NCBI RefSeq assembly: GCF_014202315.1
Contig: NZ_JACHGN010000021.1
Location: 130,242-194,241, forward strand
Direction of reading: 5' to 3'
DNA from: Thermocatellispora tengchongensis
Lineage (GTDB): Bacteria > Actinomycetota > Actinomycetes > Streptosporangiales > Streptosporangiaceae
DNA: 64,000 bases
Shown one piece after another: positions 53,817 to 61,904 of this stretch (positions within the stretch are counted from its first letter, which is position 1; each line of letters starts with the position of its first letter). Under the pieces are notes generated by a model that ran no database searches, was not told the origin of the DNA, and saw only the letters and a program-made list of their open reading frames with translations. The position numbers and the translations under genes are program-made.

Positions 53817-55298
53817 ATGAAGGCGGCCGTCGGCGGAATCGTGCACGAATCCAGCACATTCGCCACCCAGGTGATCGGGACCGTGACGGCGGGCGACTTC
53901 ACCGTTCTCACCGGGCCCGCCATGGTCGCCGAGTTCGCCGGCACGAACACCGGTGTGGGCGGTTACCTCGACGCCTGCGCCGAGGAGGGCGTCGCGGTCG
54001 TGCCCGCGCTGCACGCGCGGGCCGAGCCCGGCGGAGCGGTGGAGCCCGCGGCGTACCGGGAACTGGAGGAGCGCTTCCTCGCCGAGCTGGACACCGGATG
54101 CGAGCTGGTCCTGCTCGACCTGGACGGCGCCGGCGTGGTCGCCCCCGACCTGTCGCTGGAAGTGCTGCTGGTCCGCGCCGTACGCGCCGCCGTCAGGCCC
54201 GGCACCGCCATCGCGGTCACCATGGACCTGCACGGCAACATCCCGGCCGAGCTGACCGAGCTGGCCGATGTGACCGTCGGCTACCACGACTACCCGCACA
54301 CCGACATGGCGGCGCGGGCCAGGACGGCGGCCCGGATCGCCGTCGCCGCCGCCCGCGGCCGGGTGCGCCCCCGCACCCGCAGGCTGCGCGTGCCGATGGC
54401 GCTGCCCCCGTCCCCCACCGACGGCGGCCCGGCGCTGGAGCTGCGTCACCTGGTCAAATCGGCCGAGCAGGAGCCGGGCGTGCTCGCCTGCACGGTCTTC
54501 CACGGCTTCCCGTACGCCGACACCCCGCAGGCCGCCACCACCGTCGTCACCGTGACCGACGAGGCCGTCCGGCTCGGCGACGCCGTCAACGACCAGATCG
54601 CCGCCTGGCTGTGGCGGCACCGGGCCCGGTTCCTGGTCGGCACGCTCTCCCCCGAGCACGCCGTGGAGCAGGCCGCCGACGGCTACTCCCTGGTGGTGGC
54701 CGACGCGTCCGACGACCCGGGCGGCGGGGGCAGCGGCGACGGCACGTACCTGCTGCGGGCGATCAGGAACCGGGGCATCCGCGCCTGCTTCGCCACCCTG
54801 TACGACCCCGCCGCCGTGGCGCGCGCGACCGAGGCGGGCGTCGGCGCGGTGGCGGACTTCGAGCTCGGCGGGCGGCACGGCAAGACCAGCGGCGAGCCCC
54901 TGCGCGTACGCGCCAAGGTCCGCGCGATCACCGACGGCCGGGTCAGCCACGCCGACGTACGCCGCGGCCGGTACGCCGACTTCGGCCGCAGCGTACGCCT
55001 GAGCGCGGACGGCCTGGAGCTGATCGTGGCGTCCAGGCGGCTGCCCGTACTCGACCCCGAGATCTTCCTGCTGCACGGGGTGCTCCCCGAGCGCTTCCCC
55101 CTGGTAGGAGTGAAGGCGGCCCACCACTTCAAGTCCGGCTTCGCCCACCTCGGCGCCCGCCTGGTCACCGCCGACGCCCCCGGCCTCACCAGCAGGCGCA
55201 TCGCCGAACTCCCCCGAACCGGCCCCAGCGCCGCCCTGTGGCCGATGAACCGCACCGCCGTCTTCCACCGCCCCTCCGCCACCCACCGTCCCGAGTAG
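53817..55298 (+). CDS. M81-family metallopeptidase (MlrC-like)
   Basis: 493 residues. N-terminal DUF1485-type domain with metal ligands VGGIVHESSTFA, LDLDGAGV, AVTMDLHGN and GYHDYPHTDM; C-terminal MlrC domain with TVFHGFPYADTP, DASDDPGGGGSGDGTYLLRA and FELGGRHGKTSGEPL. MlrC degrades linearised microcystin in sphingomonads; homologues are widespread, with unknown peptide substrates. The 271 bp upstream is AT-richer, with no gene. A partial duplication spans its stop codon and the next gene's start. Confidence 0.92.
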   Translation: MKAAVGGIVHESSTFATQVIGTVTAGDFTVLTGPAMVAEFAGTNTGVGGYLDACAEEGVAVVPALHARAEPGGAVEPAAYRELEERFLAELDTGCELVLLDLDGAGVVAPDLSLEVLLVRAVRAAVRPGTAIAVTMDLHGNIPAELTELADVTVGYHDYPHTDMAARARTAARIAVAAARGRVRPRTRRLRVPMALPPSPTDGGPALELRHLVKSAEQEPGVLACTVFHGFPYADTPQAATTVVTVTDEAVRLGDAVNDQIAAWLWRHRARFLVGTLSPEHAVEQAADGYSLVVADASDDPGGGGSGDGTYLLRAIRNRGIRACFATLYDPAAVARATEAGVGAVADFELGGRHGKTSGEPLRVRAKVRAITDGRVSHADVRRGRYADFGRSVRLSADGLELIVASRRLPVLDPEIFLLHGVLPERFPLVGVKAAHHFKSGFAHLGARLVTADAPGLTSRRIAELPRTGPSAALWPMNRTAVFHRPSATHRPE

Positions 55299-55361
55299 GG
55301 AGCCGGCGTAGCGAGCCCCGAAGGCGACCCACCGGCCCGAGTAAGGTGCTGGTGTGGCGAG
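55281..55361. repeat. 35-bp direct repeat across the MlrC/MazG junction
   Basis: ACCCACCGTCCCGAGTAGGG at 55281 recurs as ACCCACCGGCCCGAGTAAGG at 55327, 46 bp later, with 29 of 35 bases matching. The first copy contains the MlrC stop and the second the start region of the next gene. Confidence 0.7.
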
Positions 55362-55716
55362 TGACGGCGAGCTGGAGCGGCTGGCGGAGCGCCTGCGGCG
55401 GTTCGCCGCGGCACGCGAGTGGGAGAGGTTCCACACCCCCAAGAACCTGGCGATGGCCCTGTCGGGCGAGGTAGGCGAGCTGGTGGCCGAGTTCCAGTGG
55501 CTCACTCCCGCCGAGTCGGCCGACCCCGACCCCGAGACACGCCGCCGCATCCGGGCCGAGCTGGGCGATGTCACCAACTACCTGGTCCGGCTCGCCGACC
55601 TGCTCGGCGTGGACCTCATCGAGGCCGCCCACGCCAAGCTCGACGAGAACGAGCGCCGCTACGACCCGGCCCTCTACCGAGGCTCCGCCCGCAAAGCGCC
55701 CCCAATCACCCCATAA
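55354..55716 (+). CDS. MazG-like nucleotide pyrophosphohydrolase
   Basis: 120 residues from GTG 55354. All-alpha NTP pyrophosphatase of the RS21-C6/dCTPase type: FHTPKNLAMALSGEVGELVAEFQWLTP (ExxE motif) and RIRAELGDVTNYLVRLADLLGVDL (the ExxD motif). Probably hydrolyses non-canonical or excess dCTP/dNTPs to monophosphates. 55 bp after MlrC in the same direction; tail-to-tail with the kinase-like gene. Confidence 0.92.
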   Translation: MASDGELERLAERLRRFAAAREWERFHTPKNLAMALSGEVGELVAEFQWLTPAESADPDPETRRRIRAELGDVTNYLVRLADLLGVDLIEAAHAKLDENERRYDPALYRGSARKAPPITP

Positions 55717-55740
55717 CCCACCAGAGGCCGCCGCAGCGGA

Positions 55741-56370
55741 TCAGACCTCGGTGACGATCGCCGGATGCCGCGGGTCCTCGGCCCGGACCACCACGTCGGC
55801 GGCCCGCACCGGATCGACCTCCCGCTCGTAGCGGGCGTACGCGGGCAGGGTCCACCGCTCCTCCTCCGGCGTACGCCGCCCGAGCGCCGCCGGCGACAAC
55901 CACAGGTGCACCACCAGCTCGTACGGCAGCCCGCGCCCGAGCAGCAGCGGCCCGTCCAGGAGCAGCACCCCGCCCGGCCCCAGCGTCACGTACGGCAGCC
56001 GCGTGGCCCGGTCGGCCGCGCTGTCCCACAACGCGGGCAGCACCTTGCCCGTGCCCCCGGGCTCCAGCGGCCCCAGCACCTCGCGCATCAGCCCGCCCGC
56101 GTCGAGCCAGTCGGAGTAGAAGGCGTCGGGATCGGTCCTGCCGAACTCGAACCGCAGCGACGCCGGACGCAGGTAACCGGCCGCCGACACCCGCACCACC
56201 TCCCGCCCCCGCACCCGCAACGGATCGACCAGCGCATCGGCCAGCTCCCCCGGCCGCGCCGCCGGCGCCCCGTCCACCAGGACGCGCACCCACGCCTCCC
56301 GCGGCCGCTCCGCGATACGATCGGCCAACTCCTCAACCAAAGCGCCGAAAGTGACCGGACGTGCCCGCAT
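55741..56370 (-). CDS. Uridine-kinase-like protein with a degenerate P-loop
   Basis: 209 residues. The overall pattern matches P-loop uridine kinase-like proteins of actinomycetes: WVRVLVDGAPAARPGELADALVDPLRVRGREVVRVSAAGYLRPASLRFEFGRTDPDAFYSDWLDAGGLMREVL and GGVLLLDGPLLLGRGLPYELVVHLWL. But the Walker A position reads GAPAARPGELA, lacking GK[ST], so normal nucleotide binding is doubtful. ATG 56370. Confidence 0.78.
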   Translation of the reverse strand: MRARPVTFGALVEELADRIAERPREAWVRVLVDGAPAARPGELADALVDPLRVRGREVVRVSAAGYLRPASLRFEFGRTDPDAFYSDWLDAGGLMREVLGPLEPGGTGKVLPALWDSAADRATRLPYVTLGPGGVLLLDGPLLLGRGLPYELVVHLWLSPAALGRRTPEEERWTLPAYARYEREVDPVRAADVVVRAEDPRHPAIVTEV

Positions 56371-56538
56371 AGCGGGATTTTATGGCTGTGTTTATGGCCC
56401 GTGCTCCGCACGGGCGGGCTTGGGCGCTCTTCAGGGTCGTGTCTTCCCTCGTCGCTCCGGTCGCTTCGCTCCCTGCGCTCCTCCTCCAGACACGACCCGC
56501 GCCCAAGCCACCACAACCCCGTTACCGCACCCTTCCGC

Positions 56539-56752
56539 GAAACCCGCCCACCCACGCAGGGTGACCCCATCACCCCACCCTCCCCCGAAACCCGCCCACC
56601 CGCGCAGGACAACCCCATCACCCCACCCTCCCCCGAAACCCGCCCACCCGCGCAGGACAACCCCATCACCCCACCCTCCCCTGAAACCCGCCCACCCGGG
56701 CAGGACAACCCATCACCGCACCCTTCCGCCACCCGCCCACCTGGGGCGGGTG
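56539..56752. repeat. 48-bp tandem repeat, about 4.5 copies
   Basis: GAAACCCGCCCACCC recurs at 56539, 56587, 56635 and 56683 with an exact 48-bp period, with a fifth degenerate copy near 56731. It occupies the 492-bp gap between divergently transcribed kinase-like and STAS genes; the rest of the gap shows no gene. A minus frame through it is open and would give a GEGGVMGLSCAGGRVS repeat, but nothing supports translation. Confidence 0.88.
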
Positions 56753-56862
56753 CCCGGCCGGGCTGGTCACCGTGGGGTGCGGGGTGTCCACATCGCGTGC
56801 CCGCGCCGGGCATGCATCCGTCCCGATGGGGAAGGGGGGTGAGCAAAGAGGGAGGTGAGCTG

Positions 56863-57270
56863 ATGAGCACGGACCCGGACGCCCGCGCGTACTTCGCGGT
56901 CGAGCTCGGCCTGCACGGCGCGTGCGTGGTGGCTCATCTGGCGGGGGAACTCGACTGCACCACGGCCGACGAGCTCAGATCCGCGGCGCGGAGCGCCTGG
57001 GACGACCTCGAACCGGCCTCCATGGTGCTCGACCTCGGCGAGGTGACCTTCGTCGATTCCTCTGGGATCGGTGTGCTGGTGCACATCATGAAGACCTGCG
57101 ATCAGCGTGGGATCGCACTTTATCTGTCCGGTGTGGGGTCCTTTGTCCGCCGCCTGCTGCGGATCACCGGGCTGGAGGGCCACTTCACCATCTGTGATTC
57201 GGTCGAGGACGCGCTGATCCGGGCCGAGAGCGCGCGTCCCGTCGTGCCGGAGCAGCGCGCGCACCAGTGA
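56863..57270 (+). CDS. STAS-domain anti-sigma factor antagonist
   Basis: 135 residues from ATG 56863 (GGAGG 9 bases upstream). STAS fold: VVAHLAGELDCTTADELRSA, then MVLDLGEVTFVDSSGIGVLVHIMK with phosphorylatable Ser in DSSGIG. Related to SpoIIAA/RsbV/BldG; a kinase of the HATPase type, possibly the distant 25206 gene, would phosphorylate it. No sigma or anti-sigma gene is adjacent. Convergent with the GH115 gene. Confidence 0.9.
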   Translation: MSTDPDARAYFAVELGLHGACVVAHLAGELDCTTADELRSAARSAWDDLEPASMVLDLGEVTFVDSSGIGVLVHIMKTCDQRGIALYLSGVGSFVRRLLRITGLEGHFTICDSVEDALIRAESARPVVPEQRAHQ

Positions 57271-57310
57271 CGCCGGCGCGAGCGGGGAGACCCCGGCCGT
57301 CGCGGGGCCT

Positions 57311-57356
57311 CCCCTTCTCGTGCTCCTCCCCTTCTCGTGCTCCTCCCCTTCTCGTG
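57311..57356. repeat. 17-bp tandem repeat, three copies
   Basis: CCCCTTCTCGTG recurs at 57311, 57328 and 57345 with a 17-bp period, between the convergent STAS and GH115 genes. Pyrimidine-rich, no hairpin of its own. Confidence 0.75.
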
Positions 57357-57374
57357 TGCCTCCTCGTGGGCGCC

Positions 57375-60300
57375 TCAGCGGGCGCGCAGGCTCTCCGGCG
57401 GGCCCAGGTAGCTGGGCAGCAGGCCGCCGGTGTCCACGATCAGCCGCTGCACCACCACCGTGGGATCGACCATCCAGAACTTCAGCGTGTGCGCGCCCGG
57501 CGCGGCGACCGTGTGCGTGGTCGTGACCACGGTGGCGTTGTCGGAGGTGTTGCGCGCCCAGCGCATGTTCATGCTGGTGTCGTCCGATCCGGTCACCGCC
57601 GTCACGTTCACCACCTGCGGGGTCTCGCCGTCGATCGAGACGGCGTACTTCAGGCCGTCCGTCGGCAGCACGTTGTTGCGCGGCGACAGCACCGCCGAGA
57701 CCTTGACCTGGCCGGAGCCGAACAGCGTCATGGCGTACTCAAGGCGCGGGCTGCCGCCTCCCGGGGTCTGCCGGGGCGCGGTGACCGGCACCGGCGTGAC
57801 GCCGTCGCCGGTCTTGCCGGCGTCCGGGATGACCTGCCACTTCACGCCGTTGCCGGCCACGGCCCCGGTGTAGTTGGACGCCTCCATCGCCACGTAGCCG
57901 CCGGCCTCGACGAAGCCCTTCAGCGCCGAGCGCGGCACCGCCGGGTTGCGCACCACGGCCTTGACCGTGACGGTGCGGCCCGCGCCGGTGACCGTGATCG
58001 GGACCTCGGTGACGCCCTTCGGCGCCCTGGCCCAGTCCACGCGCACCTGGGCGCGCACCTGGTCGTCCACCGTGCCCGCCTTCGGCGTCACGCTCACCCA
58101 CGGCACCGAGGGCGTGATCGTGTACGGGAACGCGGTCGCGCCCCGGTTGAACACCTCGATGTACTGGGCGGGCGCGGTCTGGTACGGGCTGAACTCGGGC
58201 AGCACCGCCGGGGTGCCGGCCTCCGGCCACCACTTGTCGGAGCCGTCGATCGCCACGCCCATCTCGGCCGCGGCGGGCACCTCGATCCGCTTCAGGTGCG
58301 GGTAGAACGCGTCGGGCAGCGCCACGTGGTTCGGGGTCTGCGGCTGCTGCCAGGGCGCGTCGGGGCCGTACCTCTCCTTGTCGCCGTAGCCGATCTTCGG
58401 CTGGGTCTGGAAGCCGCGCCACTTCCCGCCGGCCAGGGTCTCGTTGTAGTACGCCGACATCGCCTGGTCCTCGTCGAACCTGGCCTGCGCGCGATCCGCC
58501 ATGTCGTTGGTGGCGGCGCGGCCCTGCTCGGCGTACAGGATGTTGGTGAACTGCGCGTGGCGCAGCGCGTACAGGTTGGCCGTGGCCTTCACCTGGTAGT
58601 AGACGAGCTGGTAGTACGCGTCGTCGTACGCCTTGGGCAGGCTCTTGCGGATCTTCTCCGCCTTGGCCGCCAGGGCCTGCCACTCGGCGGTGACCCGGTC
58701 CATCTCCCGGTAGGAGTTGAGGTAGAACGGGCTCGCCTCGTCGTTGTAGACCACGGCCCTCTCGTCGGTGGCCAGGTCGCGGCTCGGGTCGAGGGTGATA
58801 CGGCGGTTGAGCAGTTCGGGCTTGCGGCGCGACTGCAGGAAGCCGTACTCGCTCAGCACCTCGGCGATCTCCCCGGCGCGCTCGGGGCCGAAGTTCTGCG
58901 CCGCGTACATGCGCTCCCACTCGCCGAGCTTGTGCAGCGGCCAGCGGTCGGGGTCCCAGGCGTAGTCGAGGAAGAACTGCAGCGGCATCTCCTCGTTCTT
59001 CATGTCGCCGACGTTGACCACCCAGAGCCGGTCCACGCCGTACTTGTAGGTCAGGTTGAGCTGCTCCCAGGTGCTGGCGAGGTTGATCGTGTCGACCCAC
59101 TTGTAGTTGCGGCCGACGCCGACGTAGTCGAAGTGGTAGTACATGCCGTAGCCGCCGGCGCGCTTGGGCAGCGACTGGTCGGGCAGCTTGCGCATGTTGC
59201 CCCAGTTGTCGTCGCAGAAGACCACGGTCACGTCGTCCGGCGGGCGCAGGCCCTTGTCCCAGTAGCGCTGCACCTCCTTGTAGAGGGTCTGCACCTGCGG
59301 GATCGACTCCAGGGGCTCGCCGCTCTCCTCGGCCAGGATCTCGCGCTGGGCGGCGAGGATGCTCTCCATCAGCTCGATGCCGTCGCCGTCGGGCAGGCTC
59401 ACATCGCCGTTGCCGCGCATGCCGAGGGTGACCACGCCCTCGAAGCCCTGCTCCTTCATCCGGCGGATGCCGTCGGCCCAGTACTTCTTGATCGCCTCGC
59501 CGTTGCGGCGGAAGCTCCATTCGCCGGTGCCGCCGTACGGGTCTTTGCCGGGCACCGTGATGTCGCCGTTCGCGTCGCGCTGGGCGGGGGTGGCGTGCCG
59601 GTTCCACTCCTCGATGCCGCGCATCATCGGGGCCTCGTGCGAGGTGCCCATGACGACGCCGTACTCACTGGCGATCCTGTGGTTGTCCGGGTCGTCCTCG
59701 GCGAAGGCCCGGCCCCACACGGCCGGCCACAGGTAGTTGGCCTTCAGCCGGAGCATGACCTCGAACACCTTGGCGTAGAACGCGCCGTTGAAGCCGCCGG
59801 GGTAGCCGGGGGCCTTGCCGGGGCCGAAGTACTCCGGCGCCCAGGTGCCGAGCGCGGGGTTCTCGTCGTTGATGAAGAAGCCGCGGTACTTCACCTTCGG
59901 CGTGCCCTGGGTGTGCCGGCCGGGCAGGACGTACAGGGCGTCCTGGTGCTTGACGGGCACGTCGTCCCACCAGTACCAGGGCGAGACGCCCATCTCCTTG
60001 GAGACGTCGTAGGCGCCGAAGATGGTGCCGCGCTGGTCGCTGCCCGCGATCACGAACGCGCGACGCACGCCGGGCAGCGGGTTGTGCACGACCTGCTCCA
60101 GCGAGGTCTCCCACTTGCCGGCGATGCCCCGCACGTCCAGCTTGCCGCCGGCCACCATGCGGTCGATGAGCGGGCTCTTGCCGATGGTGCCCACGATCAC
60201 CAGGTCGTCGCGGGGCGCGACGGCGGCGGCGTCGGCCTTGATCACCTCGGGCTTGACGCCGGTGACCCGCTCGACGTCGGCCTGCAGATCGGACACCACC

Positions 60301-60542
60301 CGGACCACGCCCTTGTGGTCGGCGGTGCTGACCACGATCGGCGCGGCCTGGCCGCGGGCCACGAGCGGGAACCGCCCGGGGCCGTTCGTGTTGGAGACGT
60401 ACGTGCCGGGCCCCGCGCCGTGCGTGGCGCCGGCGGCGGAGGCGGGAGGGGCGACGACGGCCACGGCCGCCGCCACGGTGAGGGCGAGCAATAACGTCAA
60501 TGGTCGTCTGCGCGCGATCGAGCCGATCACGGACCTTCTCAT
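57375..60542 (-). CDS. Secreted GH115 glucuronidase
   Basis: 1,055 residues from ATG 60542 (GGAG 8-11 bases upstream; a longer start would add 18 residues). Signal peptide ends near ASA (about residue 37). GH115 landmarks: VSKEMGVSPWYWWDDVPV, KYRGFFINDENPALGTWAPEYFG, FEVMLRLKANYLWPAVWGRAF, MGTSHEAPMMRG, VVFCDDNWGNMRKLP, YGMYYHFDYVG and MPLQFFLDYAWDP, followed by Ig-like and C-terminal carbohydrate-binding-like domains (about 755-1055). The family removes 4-O-methyl-glucuronic acid from internal or terminal xylose of glucuronoxylan, or glucuronate from arabinogalactan. Upstream CGAAACTTTCG and GTGAAAGTTTCAC palindromes suggest induction by plant polysaccharide. Confidence 0.93.
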   Translation of the reverse strand: MRRSVIGSIARRRPLTLLLALTVAAAVAVVAPPASAAGATHGAGPGTYVSNTNGPGRFPLVARGQAAPIVVSTADHKGVVRVVSDLQADVERVTGVKPEVIKADAAAVAPRDDLVIVGTIGKSPLIDRMVAGGKLDVRGIAGKWETSLEQVVHNPLPGVRRAFVIAGSDQRGTIFGAYDVSKEMGVSPWYWWDDVPVKHQDALYVLPGRHTQGTPKVKYRGFFINDENPALGTWAPEYFGPGKAPGYPGGFNGAFYAKVFEVMLRLKANYLWPAVWGRAFAEDDPDNHRIASEYGVVMGTSHEAPMMRGIEEWNRHATPAQRDANGDITVPGKDPYGGTGEWSFRRNGEAIKKYWADGIRRMKEQGFEGVVTLGMRGNGDVSLPDGDGIELMESILAAQREILAEESGEPLESIPQVQTLYKEVQRYWDKGLRPPDDVTVVFCDDNWGNMRKLPDQSLPKRAGGYGMYYHFDYVGVGRNYKWVDTINLASTWEQLNLTYKYGVDRLWVVNVGDMKNEEMPLQFFLDYAWDPDRWPLHKLGEWERMYAAQNFGPERAGEIAEVLSEYGFLQSRRKPELLNRRITLDPSRDLATDERAVVYNDEASPFYLNSYREMDRVTAEWQALAAKAEKIRKSLPKAYDDAYYQLVYYQVKATANLYALRHAQFTNILYAEQGRAATNDMADRAQARFDEDQAMSAYYNETLAGGKWRGFQTQPKIGYGDKERYGPDAPWQQPQTPNHVALPDAFYPHLKRIEVPAAAEMGVAIDGSDKWWPEAGTPAVLPEFSPYQTAPAQYIEVFNRGATAFPYTITPSVPWVSVTPKAGTVDDQVRAQVRVDWARAPKGVTEVPITVTGAGRTVTVKAVVRNPAVPRSALKGFVEAGGYVAMEASNYTGAVAGNGVKWQVIPDAGKTGDGVTPVPVTAPRQTPGGGSPRLEYAMTLFGSGQVKVSAVLSPRNNVLPTDGLKYAVSIDGETPQVVNVTAVTGSDDTSMNMRWARNTSDNATVVTTTHTVAAPGAHTLKFWMVDPTVVVQRLIVDTGGLLPSYLGPPESLRAR

Positions 60543-60614
60543 GTCGCGATCTCCAGGAGCGAGGACGAGGGGGTTTTGGGGCCTACCGATTCCCAAAAAC
60601 TTTCGACTTGACAG

Positions 60615-60625
60615 CGAAACTTTCG
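60615..60625. promoter_or_regulatory. CGAAACTTTCG operator upstream of GH115
   Basis: An exact match to the CGAAACTTTCG palindrome reported upstream of Streptomyces xylanase genes, 73 bp before the GH115 start. A partial copy AAAACTTTCGA at 60595-60605 lies 20 bp away on the same side, giving a direct pair. Confidence 0.6.
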
Positions 60626-60733
60626 GAGTGCAACAAATTAACCCGGATGCTAACTAGGCGGCAGCATCAGGTCAACAACCCCGGCGACCCCTCGCGACGC
60701 CGGACGGCCCGCGGAGCACGGCGCCGGCGGAGG

Positions 60734-60748
60734 GGTGAAAGTTTCACC
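60734..60748. promoter_or_regulatory. GAAA-TTTC palindrome GGTGAAAGTTTCACC
   Basis: A perfect 15-bp palindrome with central G, between the GH115 gene (192 bp) and the divergent lipoprotein gene (72 bp). Same GAAA-N-TTTC core as at 60615 and 3760, so it may control either gene. Confidence 0.55.
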
Positions 60749-60819
60749 TCGCGCGACCTGGCCCGTCAGGCACACCGCCACGGCGGAAGGCGGGGCCGGC
60801 CCCCGATACGCTGATCGAT

Positions 60820-61215
60820 GTGCCTCGCCTCGTCCCAGCAGCCGCCTCGCTGACCCTCGCGCTCGCCCTCGCCTCGGGCTGCGCGAACGGCGGCGCCGTG
60901 TCGCATTACGGAAAGGTGGTGCAGGGCGAGCGCGACACCACGGTGAACGTGCGGGTCACCCCGGGCGACCGCTTCTCCCTGGCCGTGCCCGACACCACGG
61001 CGGCAGGCGAGGACTGGACGCTGATCACGCCCCCCGACCCCAAGGTCAGCTCCTACATCAGCGAGGAGCACGTCGAGGAGCCCTCCGGCACCCCCGGCTC
61101 CACCTATTTCGTCCTGAACGCCAAGAAGCCCGGCACCACCGACGTGGTCGTGTCGCCCTGTCCCTCGTGTCCCCCGGCGACGTTCCACATCACGGTGTCC
61201 GATCAGCAGTCATGA
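60820..61215 (+). CDS. Small lipoprotein of unknown function
   Basis: 131 residues from GTG 60820. Lipobox ALASGCANGG (Cys21) after a hydrophobic core. The mature part VVQGERDTTVNVRVTPGDRFSLAVPDT ... DWTLITPPDPKVSSYISEEHVEE ... STYFVLNAKKPGTTDVVVSPCPSCPP is beta-rich and faintly recalls chagasin-like (I42) protease inhibitors, though the diagnostic NPTTG loop is not clear. Divergent from GH115. Downstream is a 12-bp tandem repeat and hairpin. Confidence 0.6.
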   Translation: MPRLVPAAASLTLALALASGCANGGAVSHYGKVVQGERDTTVNVRVTPGDRFSLAVPDTTAAGEDWTLITPPDPKVSSYISEEHVEEPSGTPGSTYFVLNAKKPGTTDVVVSPCPSCPPATFHITVSDQQS

Positions 61216-61246
61216 TCGGTGTCATGATCGGTGTCATGATCGGTGT
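61211..61246. repeat. 12-bp tandem repeat CATGATCGGTGT, three copies
   Basis: The unit recurs at 61211, 61223 and 61235, beginning at the stop codon of the lipoprotein gene. An additional 16-bp perfect palindrome GGCGGTCATGACCGCC follows at 61293-61308. Confidence 0.8.
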
Positions 61247-61301
61247 CATGACCCGCGGTCGCGATCGACTCGTAATCGACCGGCCCGTGATCGGCGGTCA
61301 T

Positions 61302-61327
61302 GACCGCCCGCGCGGACACGGGCGGTC
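61302..61327. terminator. Hairpin between convergent lipoprotein genes
   Basis: GACCGCCCG and its complement CGGGCGGTC form a 9-bp stem with an 8-base loop, between the two facing lipoprotein genes. No U-run follows on either side; a bidirectional terminator is possible. Confidence 0.5.
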
Positions 61328-61347
61328 CCGGACGTCCTGCGACGGCG

Positions 61348-61779
61348 CTACTGGTGGCAGAAAGAACCCTCGATGAGGGTGATGATGCGCCCGGCCAGCG
61401 TGAGGTTGATCTTCTCCTCGCCGCCGAAGCGATCCTGAATGTTCTTGGTCACCTCATCACGGTTGATACCGCCGAGAAGCTCTGCGCAGGTGTCCTGGGC
61501 CCGGTCCACGTAGCGCTCGTTCTCAAGCGCGGGATCGATCTTGGCCAGGCCGTCGAGCAGCAGCTTCTTCTGCTCGGCGTCGGGCGTCGGCACACCGGTG
61601 CTCTCGGCCGTGTCCTGGCTGGTCGTCGTCGCGGTGTCGGTGGCAGGGCCGCTGGGCGTTCCGCACCCGGCCACCAGCGCGGCGGCCATCAAGGGGAGAA
61701 GCAGGGCCCGAGCCGCACGCGCGCCGGGCCGCTGGGATAACTGCTGATGCGTGGGGGGTTCAAGCTGCGGGAGGGGCAT
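61348..61779 (-). CDS. DUF732-like lipoprotein
   Basis: 143 residues from ATG 61779. Basic N-terminus, hydrophobic core and lipobox LVAGCGTP (Cys39), then a Thr/Ser linker and a helical domain LDGLAKIDPALENERYVDRAQDTCAELLGG ... LAGRIITLIEGSFC. The paired Cys and the DxxLxxID... pattern fit the DUF732 family of small exported helical proteins common in mycobacteria and streptosporangia. Function unknown. A longer frame starting further upstream lacks any supporting start signal. Confidence 0.65.
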   Translation of the reverse strand: MPLPQLEPPTHQQLSQRPGARAARALLLPLMAAALVAGCGTPSGPATDTATTTSQDTAESTGVPTPDAEQKKLLLDGLAKIDPALENERYVDRAQDTCAELLGGINRDEVTKNIQDRFGGEEKINLTLAGRIITLIEGSFCHQ

Positions 61780-61904
61780 AGGCCGCAGCGTAGTGGTCGC
61801 CGTACCGCTTTTAACGAGATCACGTAGGACGGACACCCGAAATCGATCGCCTGATATGTCCTGAAATACCCCACCACGTAACCCGGGTGATCCGCACATC
61901 CGCC

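Noticed and set aside
56088-56870. Minus-strand 260-codon frame through the 48-bp repeat
   Set aside because: The open frame follows from a repeat period divisible by three; it overlaps the 5' end of the kinase-like gene in another frame and lacks a domain.
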